DNA of 64,000 bases from Choanephora cucurbitarum (GCA_025331435.1 JAIWNI010000041.1:1-64000); one strand, 5' to 3'. Shown: positions 33,930 through 46,204, numbered from the stretch's first letter. A program made the numbers and translations. Notes: a model not told the origin generated them from the sequence alone.

Positions 33930-34430
33930 AGCCATCTATCTTCATATCCTGTGCAAATGTGGCTTCTTCTCATCACCAGCTGTAATATAATTTTCGCGAA
34001 GGGTTGTTACGCGTTTCATTTGATCTTGACATCAAATACCAGAACTCTTCGTTGAAAGATAAATTCAAAAAATAGTGATTTGCTTTCACTGTTTTCAGTA
34101 TTCATGAGAAACTCATGTGTAGTCTTATACAATCTAACAAAGGGATTTTGTTCATGAAGCATCAAAGATAAATTACTTGTGATTCTTCTATCCAAATCAT
34201 TGTTGTTTGTTGATCTGACTGAAGCTAGTGTACTGAGGACCCAAGGATATACAATTGAGCATATCTAGCATTAGTATCTTCCTCAGATAAAAGAGGACTT
34301 TGCATAGGATACATCTGGCCATGGGTTTGGAAAGGCATATTACCAAGGTTGTTGTTGCCAACTTCACGTCTCAAAGAAGTAAAAACAAAGGCCAAATTGT
34401 AGTCAGTACAAATGTTGTCCATGCGTCAAG
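33930..34430 (-). pseudogene. Helitron-encoded protein remnant
   Basis: The minus-strand frame at 34422-34225 reads LAFVFTSLRREVG, then MPFQTHGQMYPMQSPLLSEE, then ARYAQLYIL. This matches the segment of Helitron Rep-helicase proteins that precedes the YAQLYIYD motif. Further similarity continues leftwards with frameshifts (a variant of the LC..I..Y-type helix). The HUH nuclease and helicase are missing. It is too degraded to be a gene. Confidence 0.55.
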
Positions 34431-34769
34431 ATCGAAAGGCTAAGGATGGTCAAAGTCTGACATATATGCAGCTCTTGGTCGCGTCTAAAAAAAAAAAGAT
34501 AAGATTGTTTATGAGTTAGATGAATGTTATAGTGCTTCTAACTGGGTGTTGATGCTTACTTGGCAAGTTTCACTTGTTGCAAACCTGAAAGAAAAAAGAA
34601 CAAAGACCTACAACTCAAGCAGGTTTTATTTGATAAATGAAACTGAGATAATGAAAATTAAAGATAAGCAAGTTAAATCACGTGATAGTAACTCTTTCAG
34701 TCATATTGAGCAAAGTGAACGAAAATACTAAATAGGCTTTCTGCTCAAGCAATCTTTAAACTTTGACAA

Positions 34770-35100
34770 GGCATAATGACAAAATCCTTTAAGGCCACTA
34801 ATCTTATTGCAAAGCATCTTGAATTCTCATAGTCATTCTCTCTTAAGCTTGCACTTGACCACTGACCAAAACTGCTCTATATAGGGATTGAGTTCTAGAG
34901 AGTATATACACACCGATATTCGCAACTTTCAATGTACTTTTGAATATCCTTGTGTTTGTGAATTAAAGCATTATCCCATCAGAATACAATGGCCCTTAAA
35001 CTCAGGGTGACAATCCATGACATCCATGCAACACAATTGAAGTAGTGACAGTACCACCTTTAGACTTCTTATGAGATGATCAAGAGCCACCAACCGTTTT
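34770..35100 (-). pseudogene. Tc1/mariner transposase C-terminal relic
   Basis: Split over two or three frames, the minus strand preserves HCILM..NALIHKHKDIQKYIE, YRCVYTL, and LELNPYIEQFWSVVKCKLKR. These are the second Asp region and the final Glu region (normally NPIEQFW, here with an inserted Tyr) of a DD34E transposase. The N-terminal half is absent. Confidence 0.65.
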
Positions 35101-35714
35101 TTTTTTCTCTATCTCTTCGTCTTCCAACTTTGTACCGTGCTTTGTGGAATCTAAAGCTTTCTTTAGCACGAATACTCATGTTTTTTTTTTCTTGAGAGAA
35201 AAGAAATGGTTCTTAACATCAGACTTATAGAATCCGTAAGTTCTGTTGGTTTCGCTTTCGGGCACAGCTGGTTCAGTGCTAGTTGAGGGGGTTGGCTTTT
35301 GTGGACTTTTCAGGTGGGTTTTGAGTCCAAATGCTTGTCATCGGCCTCCATCTCAAAGATGTGCTACTTGCTCTTTGTCGTAGACATTTCCTCTGCTGTC
35401 TTCAAACACAACGCGATTCAAAAAGTGAACGAATCTTTAAATGCTAGTGAGTGAATTGAGATGTTTTAGTGAGCAATAGGAAGGTTTCATTTCTGAAATA
35501 GTGTAATGCTCATCTATTTGTGGAAAAGGGTGTGAGCCTATTTCCTAATTGGATCATTTGATAGCTGATGATGAAATAGAACGAGCCGATAAGGAAAGGT
35601 CGTGTTTGCCAAACAAGTAAAAAAAAAACTCCGCAATCAATTTTTTTTTTAATGTTGTTTCTATCAATAAATTTTCTCTTATTTTCTTTTTTTTTATAAA
35701 AAAAAAAGTTTGCT

Positions 35715-37230
35715 ATGCATCGAATCGATTGTCAGGACAACGATAGCCAACATAGCGTTTCCATCACATTAAATGAATCCACACCTTTAATCAACAAAAG
35801 CCTTGATCATACTACTGTTCAGCGAGAATTAAAATGGCTCCTGATCAACAGTCTACCTATCATCGGAACATACTTCTTACAGAACTCATTTCAATTAGCT
35901 AGTATATTCACACTAGGCCATTTGGGCGAAACCGAGTTAGGTGCCTCTGCACTTGCTTCTATGTTTGTGAATGTATCAGCCTGGTCTATTTCATATGGTA
36001 TCACTTCTGCCCTTGATACACTATGTTCACAAGCATGGACAGCATCTAAAGACAAGACTGTGATCGGTGTTTATCTACAACGTGCCTATCTTGTACTTAT
36101 GATCTTATTTATGCCTATTGCTTGTATCTGGTGGAATGCAACATCTATTATGCTTTCATTTGATCAAGAACCTGAATTAGCTAGATTTGCAGGTATGTCA
36201 TTCCAAAAAAAAAAGCATGAGTTCTTATGATCTACTAGGTCTATTTCTAAGATACCTTTTGCCTGGTGCACCAGCCTATATGGGATTTGAGGCAACCAAA
36301 CGTTACTTACAAGCTCAGGGCATCATGCATGCCTCGACACTTTCGATGCTTGTGACTGCACCTATCAATTTTGTCTTAAACTATCTATTTGTCTATACAC
36401 TCGATTTTGGTTTTATTGGTGCACCCTTAGCAACCAGTCTGAGTTATTGGCTGATGTTTGCTCTCTTATTGGTCTATATCAAGTATGTCAAGGGAAGTGA
36501 AGGATGGGGTGGTTGGTCTCGAGAATGTTTGACAGAATGGTGGCCTTTTCTCAGATTGGCCAGCAGTGGTATTGTGATCATCTGTGCAGAATGGGCTGCC
36601 TTTGAAATGTCTTCATTGGCCGCTAGTTATCTGGGCACCACTGATCTGGCAGCACAGAGTATCTTGCTTACCTTGAGTTCAGCTACCTACACAGTCCCTA
36701 TGGGTATTGCTGTGGCTGCTACCAATCGTGTAGGTAATTTCTTGGGAGCAGGTCTTGCCTCGAATGCACGTGTAGCCTCTAAGGGTGCTCTCTTGTTCTC
36801 TGTCATGTTTGCCTTGATCAATTCGACTTTCTTTATGGTCACACGTCAACAGATTGGATACCTGTTTACTTCAGAGCCCAAAGTGGCCAGTTTGGTGGCT
36901 CATGTCTTACCCTTGTGTGCTGTCTTTCAGGTGACAGATGGCATTGCCTCAGTGGGTGGTGGTGTGATTCGAGGATTAGGCCGTCAAGGTGTGGCTGCTA
37001 TGATCAATTTGATTGCTTATTATGTGATTGCTTTACCAATTGGATTCTATTTGACCTTCAGAGCATTGTGGGCCCTTACTGGTCTCTGGGTTGGTCTATC
37101 GATTGCCTTGTTCTTGGTGGCTGCTGGTGAAGTTGTGTTCTTGTCGAGAGTAGACTGGTTTTTGGAAATGAAGCGAGCTAAACAACGGTGTCGTTCTAGT
37201 CAAGAAGATAAATCTGTTAGAAGCGTGTAA
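35715..37230 (+). CDS. MATE-family multidrug/metabolite efflux transporter (489 aa, 2 exons)
   Basis: Model: 35715-36192 and 36239-37230, with a 46-nt intron. A hydrophilic N-terminus of about 35 residues is followed by roughly 12 membrane helices in two similar halves (LINSLPIIGTYFLQNSFQLA, TLGHLGETELGASALASM, then GFIGAPLATSLSYWLMFALL and YLGTTDLAAQSILLTLS). The signature ALDTLCSQAWTASK and the AATNRVGNFLGAG motif are those of eukaryotic MATE transporters such as yeast Erc1. These exchange protons or sodium for organic cations at the plasma membrane or vacuole; the substrate cannot be told from sequence. Length is normal for the family. It sits alone between two transposon-rich stretches. 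A-rich tracts just before the ATG (about 35697-35706) may be part of the promoter. Confidence 0.9.
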
Positions 37231-37857
37231 ACTATATTCCTCTCTTTTCTCTGTAAATACAAATCTCCTTTCCTTTTATGCATATCATTCAAAAAGCAAT
37301 AAAAAAATAGAACGTTCTTTTCTCCTTGCGTACTCTGTCCAATCAGATCATCCCATTTCTTTGTCTCTATTCAAAAAGCTGCCCCTTTGAGTGTTTCAAT
37401 TCGACACCATCAATTAACTTCCATATTTGGATCAGACCAAAATATACACATTTCTATCTACCCTCATTTGAACACTTTTTTTCAAAAATTTAGGTATCTG
37501 AAGATCCCGATACAACAGAAGGTCTATAGTTCATCTAAATGTAACACTTGACTGTACACTAAACCAATATCGGAGAGTTGTCGATGATAACAAAGACGCT
37601 CAACAAGAAGTATAGAAATAGTTTTTATTGTTGTCAGAATGATCTGGATTTGTATCTACAATAATGAGCATATAACCTCATTGTACATTCACACCCAAAA
37701 ATGATTCATCCGAAACTCCTAAAAATTAAAAAGATAAATTAGCACTCTAAATTTGAAATCAGTTTGTATGAGATGTACACATCACAAAGACTTGAAAGCT
37801 TGTAGAGTTAAGGAAAGAGACGTATGCTTTATTAATATGTAGAAAAGAGGGGCATTA
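37231..37857. other. Intergenic
   Basis: This stretch of about 630 bp between the MATE gene and the Ty3 relic has no coding potential. No long terminal repeat could be recognised. Confidence 0.4.
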
Positions 37858-38831
37858 TTCAGTATTTTGGTATATTGCAATTAGACAATGGCGAATCAAG
37901 TCATGCGAAGGTTTAAAGCTAAGGCAGGATTTGATCACAGATACATCACCCTTTACTATCCTCAATTCAATGGTGCAACTGAGAGAACTGTAGCTATGAA
38001 CGTTATCAAGAAAGTAGTTGAAGGATAAAGCCGAATGGGATCTATTCATTTACTCTTTGCAACTTTCAATCCATAACAAAGTCTCAAAGAGATTAGGCAA
38101 CTGTAGCTTTTTAACATCGTGTTTGAAAGAAGGTTAATTGACTTCAAAAATGATGAAGAAGAAACAGGTCAGACATTCAACGTGACTGCAGAACAGGTTA
38201 TTCAAAGGATCTACAAGAGTTACTGTTTCCAGCCATACAAGCAATCTATCAAAGCTCAAAAAGAAAAAAAAGTTTGATAGAACACATACACATGGAGATA
38301 TACCAGTAAACAGCCTGGTACGTCTGAAGGTACACATTCAAATTTTAGAGCAAAGATGGATCCCATATACATAGTCGTCAGAGAGACACAGAACGAAACG
38401 TACGTTTTAAGAGACACAATGGGTAAAATACTGCCAAACAGCGTTACAGATCAGTGGTGAGCGACCATGTTTTAGACCCCCAACAGTACCAAAGAAGTGG
38501 AAGCTATCTTAGATCCAGACACAAACAAATATGGCTCGATATGAATGAATCATACAATCAATGGGTTGCTTCAAAGGACTTTTATTCGCAAAGCATTATG
38601 CAAGAATATTGGAGTAGTACAGAACCGAAAGTCAAACCAGACTCAATTGTCAGGTCAAAGAGGAAGACAAAGAAAACACAAAAACAATGGCACTTCTCAT
38701 ACCCCAAACAAGAGAGAAAGAGTGATATCGAAAAAAAAAGATCAAAGCACAGAGGTCTAGATCTACTCTACAACACTACCAAAAGATGGGTTGGGGGTAA
38801 TGACCACATTCAATTCTTTATGCACTTATAA
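37858..38831 (+). pseudogene. Ty3/gypsy chromodomain retrotransposon relic (integrase end and chromodomain)
   Basis: Successive frames, broken by stops and shifts, give the integrase core end (FDHRYITLYYPQFNGATERT), a stretch after it (TGQTFNVTAEQVIQRIY), the integrase C-terminal barrel (PIYIVVRETQNETYVLRDTM, GKILPN), and finally a chromodomain-like end (SYNQWVASKDFYSQSIMQEY). This order is that of the 3' end of chromovirus pol. No gag, protease or RT is present and no flanking LTRs were identified. Confidence 0.7.
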
Positions 38832-38949
38832 GTCCGACCATACTATAAAGAGCCTTTTTATCGCGTTTTATCGCGTTTAACACTTTTTCTCTTTACCTAA
38901 TAAACACAGACCTTCTATTTGTCTCACTATAAATACAACAGAATTCAAA

Positions 38950-40700
38950 TGACATTCATCAGCGAACTAGGTAAAAAGAAAAAAAAAAGAGTTCAAAAAC
39001 CTTACTCTAATACTTTGATAGAATTAAAATCGTTTGTTGCAGAAGGAAACGACGTTTTGTTAAAACATTTTTAAGCAACAACACCAAACTGATTGTAAAG
39101 AGCAATATATACAACTCATACAAGCAGCTCAATATTGCTTGGGTGTTCCGCTTTTCAAAAGCCATCAAGCTTCAAAGAGCTCTCAAGTGTGCAAGACGAC
39201 ACTTGGAAAGAGCTTTACAAGGAGGTAAAATATACGCAGCTTGTTTTGATATAGTTGATTCTAAAAAAGTTAATTAGACTTTGGTTGAAGATTGCTTGCA
39301 GTAAAAGTTATTCAACTGTTGTATGACTGCAGTAAGTTTAAAGTTTGATATAAAACTAATCTAATACTCCTTTTTTTTTGTATAGTTCAAGAAGAATTGT
39401 TGAACGAGGTGATGGAGCTCGAAGCCAAAGCCAGCCAGTGACTATTTGACAATCATGTCATACAAGTTGCTGAGTGGCTTCGAAAGCCTTGATCTGGTTG
39501 AGAAGAGTTGCCTGAAGTACGTATGACTAGTTGTTTATAGGAGATCTATCTAACGCTTTAGTAGGCTGTCTATTTCAGGCATCATTGGTATAAACTCCGA
39601 CGTGTACAAGAAGCAGTACAAGGCCTATCTACCATTGCAGCTCTATCAACAAGTCAGCAACATTGAGCCTCAAAGAATGATGACCGGTTTGAAAGTTGCT
39701 GAGTTCAACAAGGTCTACGATGAGTGCAAGAAGGCAAGTACATATCTGAAGCAATCGATGAATCAACTAACGGAACAATGTACAGATCGCGTTTGAGGAT
39801 GAAATGATGCCAGCCAGAATTGACAAGACTAAAGGAATGAAGCCACAAATCATGTATATAATGCGGTTCTTCTAGATGGCTTTTCATATGGCTCAGAAGC
39901 TTCTAAATAAGAACAGATCGTTATAGATTGAACAAGTTTGATATCTGGGGCTTAAAGTCGCTCAAAGAAGAAGGAAAAGAAGTGGCCCACAAAAGAAAGT
40001 TCATTGATCTAAGTGAAAATGACTTGACATTGGTGGTCAAGGAGGTGCTTGATTCCGTCTTTGCTGACACCTTGCTGGTTTGGAAGAGTGGGGGAAAAGA
40101 CATCTGATTGTACAAAAAGGATGAAGATATCAAATGAGATGTCAACTACCACCACCAACAACAGCAGCATCAAGAACATGATGGGTCGCCGAACTGACTT
40201 GATTCTGTACAACAGTAGTAATGTGGCAATCTGTTTGTCAGAGCTCAAAGACGGGCTTTGTAAGAGCAACAGCGCCACCCAGGAGTCAAAGGCAATCAGG
40301 TGCACCAAGTCTTTGCAAACATATAATGAAATGTTGAATGGTGCCAAAAACGTTTGGTCTATGGATTGGAACGGTAATTACATCTGAGTTAGGTTTGAGA
40401 TTCAATGGCTTTAACTGTTATTACTTTAGGTTATCGGGGATATGTGTATGCCTTGATGAGAGCCTTGATATTGATGTTCGCGTGTCAGAAGTAATGATAC
40501 CAAGATGTGAAGAAGAAATGGCTGAGTTCAAGCAAGCGTTGTTGAATATCTATGAACTCAAAGTAAGTCAAGTAGCTTAATATACTGTTGAAATCGAACT
40601 AACATCTTGCTCAGGAGCAATTGCTCAAATACGACAGTGAGTTGTCTAATGCTTTTGTAGACACAGAAAGTGTTCTGCAGGTATATCATTCACCAAAGTA
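38950..40700 (+). pseudogene. Broken multi-exon gene of the repeated PD-(D/E)XK-like family
   Basis: Coding-like segments separated by plausible short introns run left to right: FKELSSVQDDTWKELYKE (39169-39222), KQYKAYLPLQLYQQVSNIEP (39613-), AFEDEMMPARIDKTKGMKPQ (39788-), FIDLSENDLTLVVKEVLDSV (40002-), GRRTDLILYNSSNVAICLSE followed by LK (40186-), then MDWNG joined to LSGICVCLDESLDIDV and EEEMAEFKQALLNIYELK (to 40562). There is a frameshift near 40085-40095 and an in-frame stop near 39874. The D-x14-E-L-K pattern followed by a Ser/Lys-rich helix, then a GMDW-like strand pair, parallels the intact gene at 44360-46204. One junction (39738/39739) would use a GC donor. Confidence 0.5.
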
Positions 40701-41434
40701 AGCCTTTCTCCTCTCTTGTCTCTCGCATGAACAGATTTTTGCATATACTCTCTGGGGTTATCTGGCGTTTTGTCTTTCAGGAACTCCATTTTATTCCTCC
40801 ACCGCTTTGAACACTATCCGCTTCCTTGACGAGCAACGATATATTCGAATGCGCTAAAATTCCTTTGCTCTCCTTTTACTCCTCTTATATCTACCCAGTC
40901 TCTTTCTTCCCTCTTCTGACATTTAAAGGACTTTATGTGGTGATCTGAGCACATTTAGTCTCAACAATGACCATAAGGTTGCATGAAAGACCAAATAAGT
41001 CATAACTGATACAACATCAGAAGTAAAAGATCTAAATCCTTACTAAATAAAAGAATCCAACAGAAGTCAATATGGTTCAACCCAACGAAATAGACTCAAG
41101 AGATAGCATCATATCATTCAGTAACATAAGTCCTCGGGATGAGGAATGATGGCAACTATTAAAGTTACAAGTAACAGTAGTACACTAACTTAGTACAAAC
41201 TCCATAATCTGTGATTACATCAAATCCTTTATTGAAAACATATAAATAGTTGTTGTTAGAAGACATTAGTTCTGTAAACCCCTTCTCAAAGTAATAAACA
41301 GTTTAAAACAGTCTCGCTGTACTCTCTCTCTCTACCTCTATTATCTTTTCTCTTTAATCACTACCAAAACATCACACTTTATATAAAACCGGATTTATTC
41401 CCCTAAAAAAAAGTTATACATTACTCGTCAGTGT

Positions 41435-41633
41435 TTATATAGGAATCTCATTGAGACGGTTTTGAAACTGATTTACGGAATGTTGAATGAAGCCTTTTAG
41501 ATGCTCAATGATACGTGAAACAAGCATTTCTGAATCTGCAAGCTTGTTCCATTTGACCTTCGCCTTTACAACAGCCCAAAACTGCTCAATTAAATTAAGT
41601 TCAGGCGAGTAGGGAGGAGGATAAACGGGTGTT
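41435..41633 (-). pseudogene. Tc1/mariner transposase C-terminal relic
   Basis: A minus-strand frame reads PVYPPPYSPELNLIEQFWAV, then VKAKVKWNKLADSEMLVSRI and the C-terminus to a stop at 41435. This is the last 60 or so residues of a DD34E transposase including the final catalytic Glu (LIEQFW). The remainder is missing or unrecognisable on the right. Confidence 0.75.
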
Positions 41634-42322
41634 TAGTCTCTTCTTATAATAACTGGGTACAATGACCTTGGGCATATGGATTGGAGCATACTATTGGTGT
41701 CAAGCTCAAATGTAGAACTATGACGATTGATTTGCACTAAATGCCCCTATTGACTTACAGACAGATCAAAACAAGTCTCTTTAATGAAGACTATGGGATC
41801 ATTGAATTTGAGAATTACTTGGTATTCCTCGAACAAAGAGAGTACTATCTGCAGTGTGAAAGGACTCTATAAGCAAGTTAATAGAAACGTTGCCTACAAG
41901 AGTCAAAGCAACATCACCAGACCAATAATCACAGCCATTTACAGTATCAATAGGCTGTTGAAAGTACGGATCCTTTTTCCGTTTTTCGTTCTATTCTAAG
42001 GAGACCGATTGATTGGGAGGACGATCAGGAACTGAAAATATTCTGAATGACTTCCTTGGGTTAGATGACAACAATTTTAAATGATTTGAAGGTAGGTTTA
42101 CAAATCCTTCGACTTTGTCTTCTTTATCATTCTTAAGGTGATTAGGTGTCTTTGGGAAAACAGGGATTTCGTTATGCACTTGGCCTTGATAGTGCATTAG
42201 CTTGTTAAGTGTTGGCAAGGCAACTTCTTCATTCTTTCTAAATACTTTTTCTGTAATGATCAATAAAAGCTTGAATGCATACAGGATTTTTTTTCATCAT
42301 CCTTTGAGAGATCATGTCGTTA

Positions 42323-42535
42323 CAGTGGTTCCTTGATTTAAGCATAATGATTTTAAAGCTTCATGTGTTATACTTGTATGGAAAATAGGGCATTTGGCAA
42401 GCAAGCTTCGATTTCCTTTAATGTGCTGCACTCTGATAGTACTTTTATAGTTTTTACTATGTTTGGAATGAAATATCACTACAAACATAACACATGAAGC
42501 TTTAAAATCATTATGCTTAAATCGGGGAACCACTG
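42323..42535. mobile_element. 213-bp MITE with 48-bp terminal inverted repeats and TA duplication
   Basis: The left end starts cagtggttccttgatttaag and the right end is its reverse complement over about 48 bp with two mismatches (..cttaaatcggggaaccactg). A TA dinucleotide flanks both ends. The CAGTGGTTCC terminus and TA target are typical of non-autonomous Tc1/mariner elements. The interior has no coding capacity. Confidence 0.85.
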
Positions 42536-42975
42536 TATCTTCATCTAACAAGACATGCATTATCATAGTCTCAACGTTTTTGAACGGAAATGATGGATTA
42601 GTAATTTTACTTCCTTCAGCTGTTTAAACGGGAAAGCTTTGATTTGCTTGAATACGTTCATTTGCAAGCTGGTTCAAGAGCATGTCCGTGCTTTTGTCTT
42701 GATCTTGAACTTCATTATGGTTAAAAATTGATTTCAAAGTCTTCTTCATCGTTTGGAGCATCAAATTCTCTTTTGATATAGCTATCACTGAACTCATTAC
42801 TCATGTTGCGAGCAGTACACAAGTGTTCTAGAAGTATATGCTTTGTTGGGCAAACATCATTACACAGGTTTTTCTATTTGAGCGACCAACAATGAATTTG
42901 CTTGTGGGACTTGAAAATTCTTTATTGAGTTTGAATGGACTAAAGTTCTTCCTGCAAGGTTCCTTTGCAGCATTT

Positions 42976-43430
42976 TGTTTGACTTTTACTTCGTGAGTTG
43001 TTTGCGCCGTCTGCTGCACTGTTAGTCCAGGAGATTGCTACTGTTCCGGCAGTAGGGTAAGTGGCAACAACTTGATCACCATCTACCGTCTGCTGCACTG
43101 TTAGTCCAGGAGATTGCTACTGTTCCGGCAGTAGGGTAAGCAGGTTATGATCACTTTTCTTTACTTGTATTGCAAGGAAACACTATTCCGTTATTCGCTT
43201 TTCTGTTTGACTTTTACTTCGTGAGTTGTTTGCACCGTCTGCTGCACTGTTAGTCCAGGAGATTGCTACTGTTCCGGCAGTAGGGTAAGTGGCAACAACT
43301 TGATCACCATCTACCGTCTGCTGCACTGTTAGTCCAGGAGATTGCTACTGTTCCGGCAGTAGGGTAAGCAGGTTATGATCACTTTTCTTTACTTGTATTG
43401 CAAGGAAACACTATTCCGTTGTTCACTTCA
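42976..43430. repeat. Two-level tandem repeat: 228-bp unit twice, each with two 54-bp subunits
   Basis: The 54-bp subunit (starting ccgtctgctgcactgttagt) lies at about 43008, 43087, 43236 and 43315. Pairs are 79 bp apart start to start, and the pair plus flanks repeats with a 228-bp period. Subunits are practically identical. Each contains a short hairpin, CTACTG-TTCCGG-CAGTAG. The 79-bp spacing is not a multiple of three, so the array is not a coding repeat. Confidence 0.9.
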
Positions 43431-44359
43431 GAATAGCTTGTGCTGATTGTCATGATGTAGGTAACTTTCCTCTCACAAAATAGACTTCTTCCGAGATTTC
43501 ATAAAGCATAGAAAGAGTCTGTTTTGAATAAATTTCCGAGGCCTTTGATATGAATTGATATAGCTTGGTAACTGACTTGTCTAAAGAAGAGAAGGTAAAA
43601 GAAAATCAGTCAATGGAACTGAAATATTGAATCCTGCTTGACAAACAGCGATATATCAGACAAGAGATCCAACAAGAATAGAAATTTGAATGTGCTGAGA
43701 ATAAACCAAGGCTTTCCCAAGAACACTGCAAAATGCACTCTACTCTTCCGCTCTGCAGGTCACTTTAATAGAAACAAGCAACAACTGAAAAACAAAATCA
43801 AAAAACAAAACCAACAGATCATGTCATATCCTAACTGCAAAGTTGTGGATTGATCGCTACACAAAAGCTTTACTAGCTTGTCAATGGATTCAAACAAGTT
43901 TAGCAGATGAGTTTTGCAGGATGCAATTATCAAAGGGACTTACTACAAATAGCATCCCACTGTTTCTTAGTGCCAAATGTAAAATGAGGAAGCATTTTAG
44001 AGAAAGTTCAGCCATAGGCGGCTTGTTCTGGCTCACATCAATTCCAATGATAACGAACGCTAGCCTTTCAATTCATTGACATTTGCGATGCCCGGAGCAG
44101 CAAATATACTGTTTTGGAGCTATCTGATGTTTAGCAGAACAAGATTTATTTCAAGGCTCAAGTGGATATCACCCTATAAATTACTTTTTTAGTGTTTTGC
44201 ATTAAAAATTGATTTCCAGGCTTTTTTTTTTTTCAAATTTTCGCTTTTACACACATACTTACTAATGACATGAGTATTAAACTTGAGTATTGGGTCACTT
44301 TTGTAAAGATAAAAATACTAGGATTTATTTACATGAAGAGCAAAAAGAAAGGAAAGACA
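43431..44359. other. Intergenic with weak coding-like fragments
   Basis: Plus-strand frames at 43638-43853 and 43843-44079 have no recognisable domain. Nothing else is supported here. Confidence 0.35.
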
Positions 44360-46204
44360 CTACTTTTGCTTCTTTACAGCTGGTTCTGCAACAGGATATT
44401 CGAAAGATGGCCTTAACCACTCGAGAGGCACAAGAGACAAAGGCTGAGGACCAGGAAGAGACTCACCAAGAATAGTCATTCTGATGACTTCTTGCATATA
44501 CAAAACTATATTCTTCAACTGCTTCATGTAATTTACCACATTCGGGAGCCGCGCCAAATCATCAATGCAGCGTATGCTTTGAAAGCATGCAAGCTGTACA
44601 AAGTCATACTTGCCTTTGCTCTTGATTGTCATCTTAAATGTCTTCGTAAACATGCCATCATCAATGATACCACAGACTATTGGCGACGGGATGTTTTTTA
44701 CAGCAAGGCGATTGATCATTATCTTCATTAGATTGGCTAGCTTTGCTTCATCGCCAACAAGCTGTGTGATTCTTGCTTCTGGCTTCTTCATTTCGGCTAT
44801 CAACAGATCGAACTTCTGGCCAGAGAATACAACTTTCAATATATAGTCAGGTTGTAAAGACAACCAAGTGCAGCTTGATGACAATCTTCGTCTTTTTGCT
44901 GTTAATGTTGATGCTGTTGATGTTGATGCTTTTTCTGCTGATGTTGAGTCCACTGAGGTTGCTGTTGAGCCCAATGGAAGAAGCAAAGAAGGTTGATCAG
45001 GGAGACTCTCCAAATGTCCTTTAGCACTAGAAAAGCAAAACGTAAGTAAAAAAAAACCTTTACTAATAATCTGAAAAAGCTTACCTATGATGCTCTGTAC
45101 CATGAATAGAGTCAAAGAAGTGTTCAAACAAAGGAGATAAAACATAATCGACATATGATTGCTCTGTTGTAAAGTTTATCTTTTTCATCTTCTCGTAATA
45201 CACCTCGAAAAGAGACAGCAGCAATGTCTTGTCCTGATCTTTTTCTTTCTTTGCTTTCAGTCTTTCTTCAAGCAACAATTCCTCAATGTCTTCATCTTTA
45301 TCATCTCCAACACAAACCTGCCACAATCAAAGGATAAGGACTCAAGCAAAGGAGAGAAATATACAAAAAAGACTTACTTGTACAAGGCTGTAACACAGCA
45401 TGGAGAGATTGCAGTCAATTGCCGAGTAGCCATAACTACGGTTTAGCTGTCTCTTGATATCAACAAGCTTATCTAACATGCCAAGTTCATTGATGGTTGT
45501 ATTGGCCTTATCGAAGAAGAAGATATAGTTAAGTAGCCTATAGAAAAGTGAGTCAGTATTTCTTAGGCATAAATAGCGTGTTAAAATACGTACATCAAAT
45601 GCTTATCTGTCATAGCTTCGTTGTTCAAGGCAATTTCAATGGCATTGTTTCTGTACTTCATCAATGTACTCGACAAGTCTTCACCACCAACAAACCACTA
45701 AAATGACAGTTGAATTAGCTTTATCCTCGTAGCATCATATGTAGCTTACCTGTAAATCATTGTCGTGAGCATTTTGATGATTGATATACAACACTTTCTT
45801 AGCCATGCTCTTCGTGACGGTGCACTCATCTGCCTATTGGTTTACACAAGATGCATGTGTTAGCGAGCATACGGATGATCAAAAAGTACAACTTACCTTT
45901 GACATCTCATCAAAAAATGCTTGAAAGAATTGGCCGTCAGGCAAAAGGGGAGATTTTTCATTCAGCTCAACATCCTTGATCTCCTTATACGAAGTCTTGA
46001 ACCTTCTTATCCAAACGCCTTTGAAGTTGCGGACAGAAGAAGATGGCTCCTTGAATATTTGAGCTTTAAATCGCTCCAAGAAGATATGCAGCCTTGCGAT
46101 TTTTTCTGCAGAAACAAATTGTTTCAGCTCTAAATCTTATAGTCAGCACGCGTTCAAATAGCATTTGAAATTATCCAACCTTTTTCTAATGCATAGGTTT
46201 CCAT
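44360..46204 (-). CDS. Unknown protein with PD-(D/E)XK-like signature (501 aa, 7 exons)
   Basis: Model: 46204-46180, 46129-45897, 45833-45750, 45697-45594, 45537-45378, 45317-45085, 45026-44360; every junction keeps phase, so the gene looks intact. I do not recognise a named family. The N-terminal half is helical and charged (DKDEDIEELLLEERLKAKKE). A Ser/Thr-rich linker with a basic cluster KRRR (about 324-327, possible nuclear signal) follows. Then comes QPDYILKVVFSGQKFDLLIA directly followed by EMKKPEA. Pro-Asp (339-340), Glu358 and Lys360 fit the PD-(D/E)XK nuclease pattern of hydrophobic strands carrying D and ExK. Two decayed loci at 33.3-33.7 and 39-40.7 kb share the pattern, so it is probably a repeated family linked to mobile DNA. 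A MITE lies 101 bp upstream of the start. Activity is inferred only from the motif. Confidence 0.75.

Noticed and set aside
42976..43430. CRISPR array
   Set aside because: Units are 54 bp in pairs inside a 228-bp duplication, and the spacers themselves are repeated. The genome is eukaryotic.
42976..43430. Protein-coding repeat (one minus-strand frame reads YPTAGTVAISWTNSAADG)
   Set aside because: The unit-to-unit distance of 79 bp is not a multiple of three and the frame meets stops between units.
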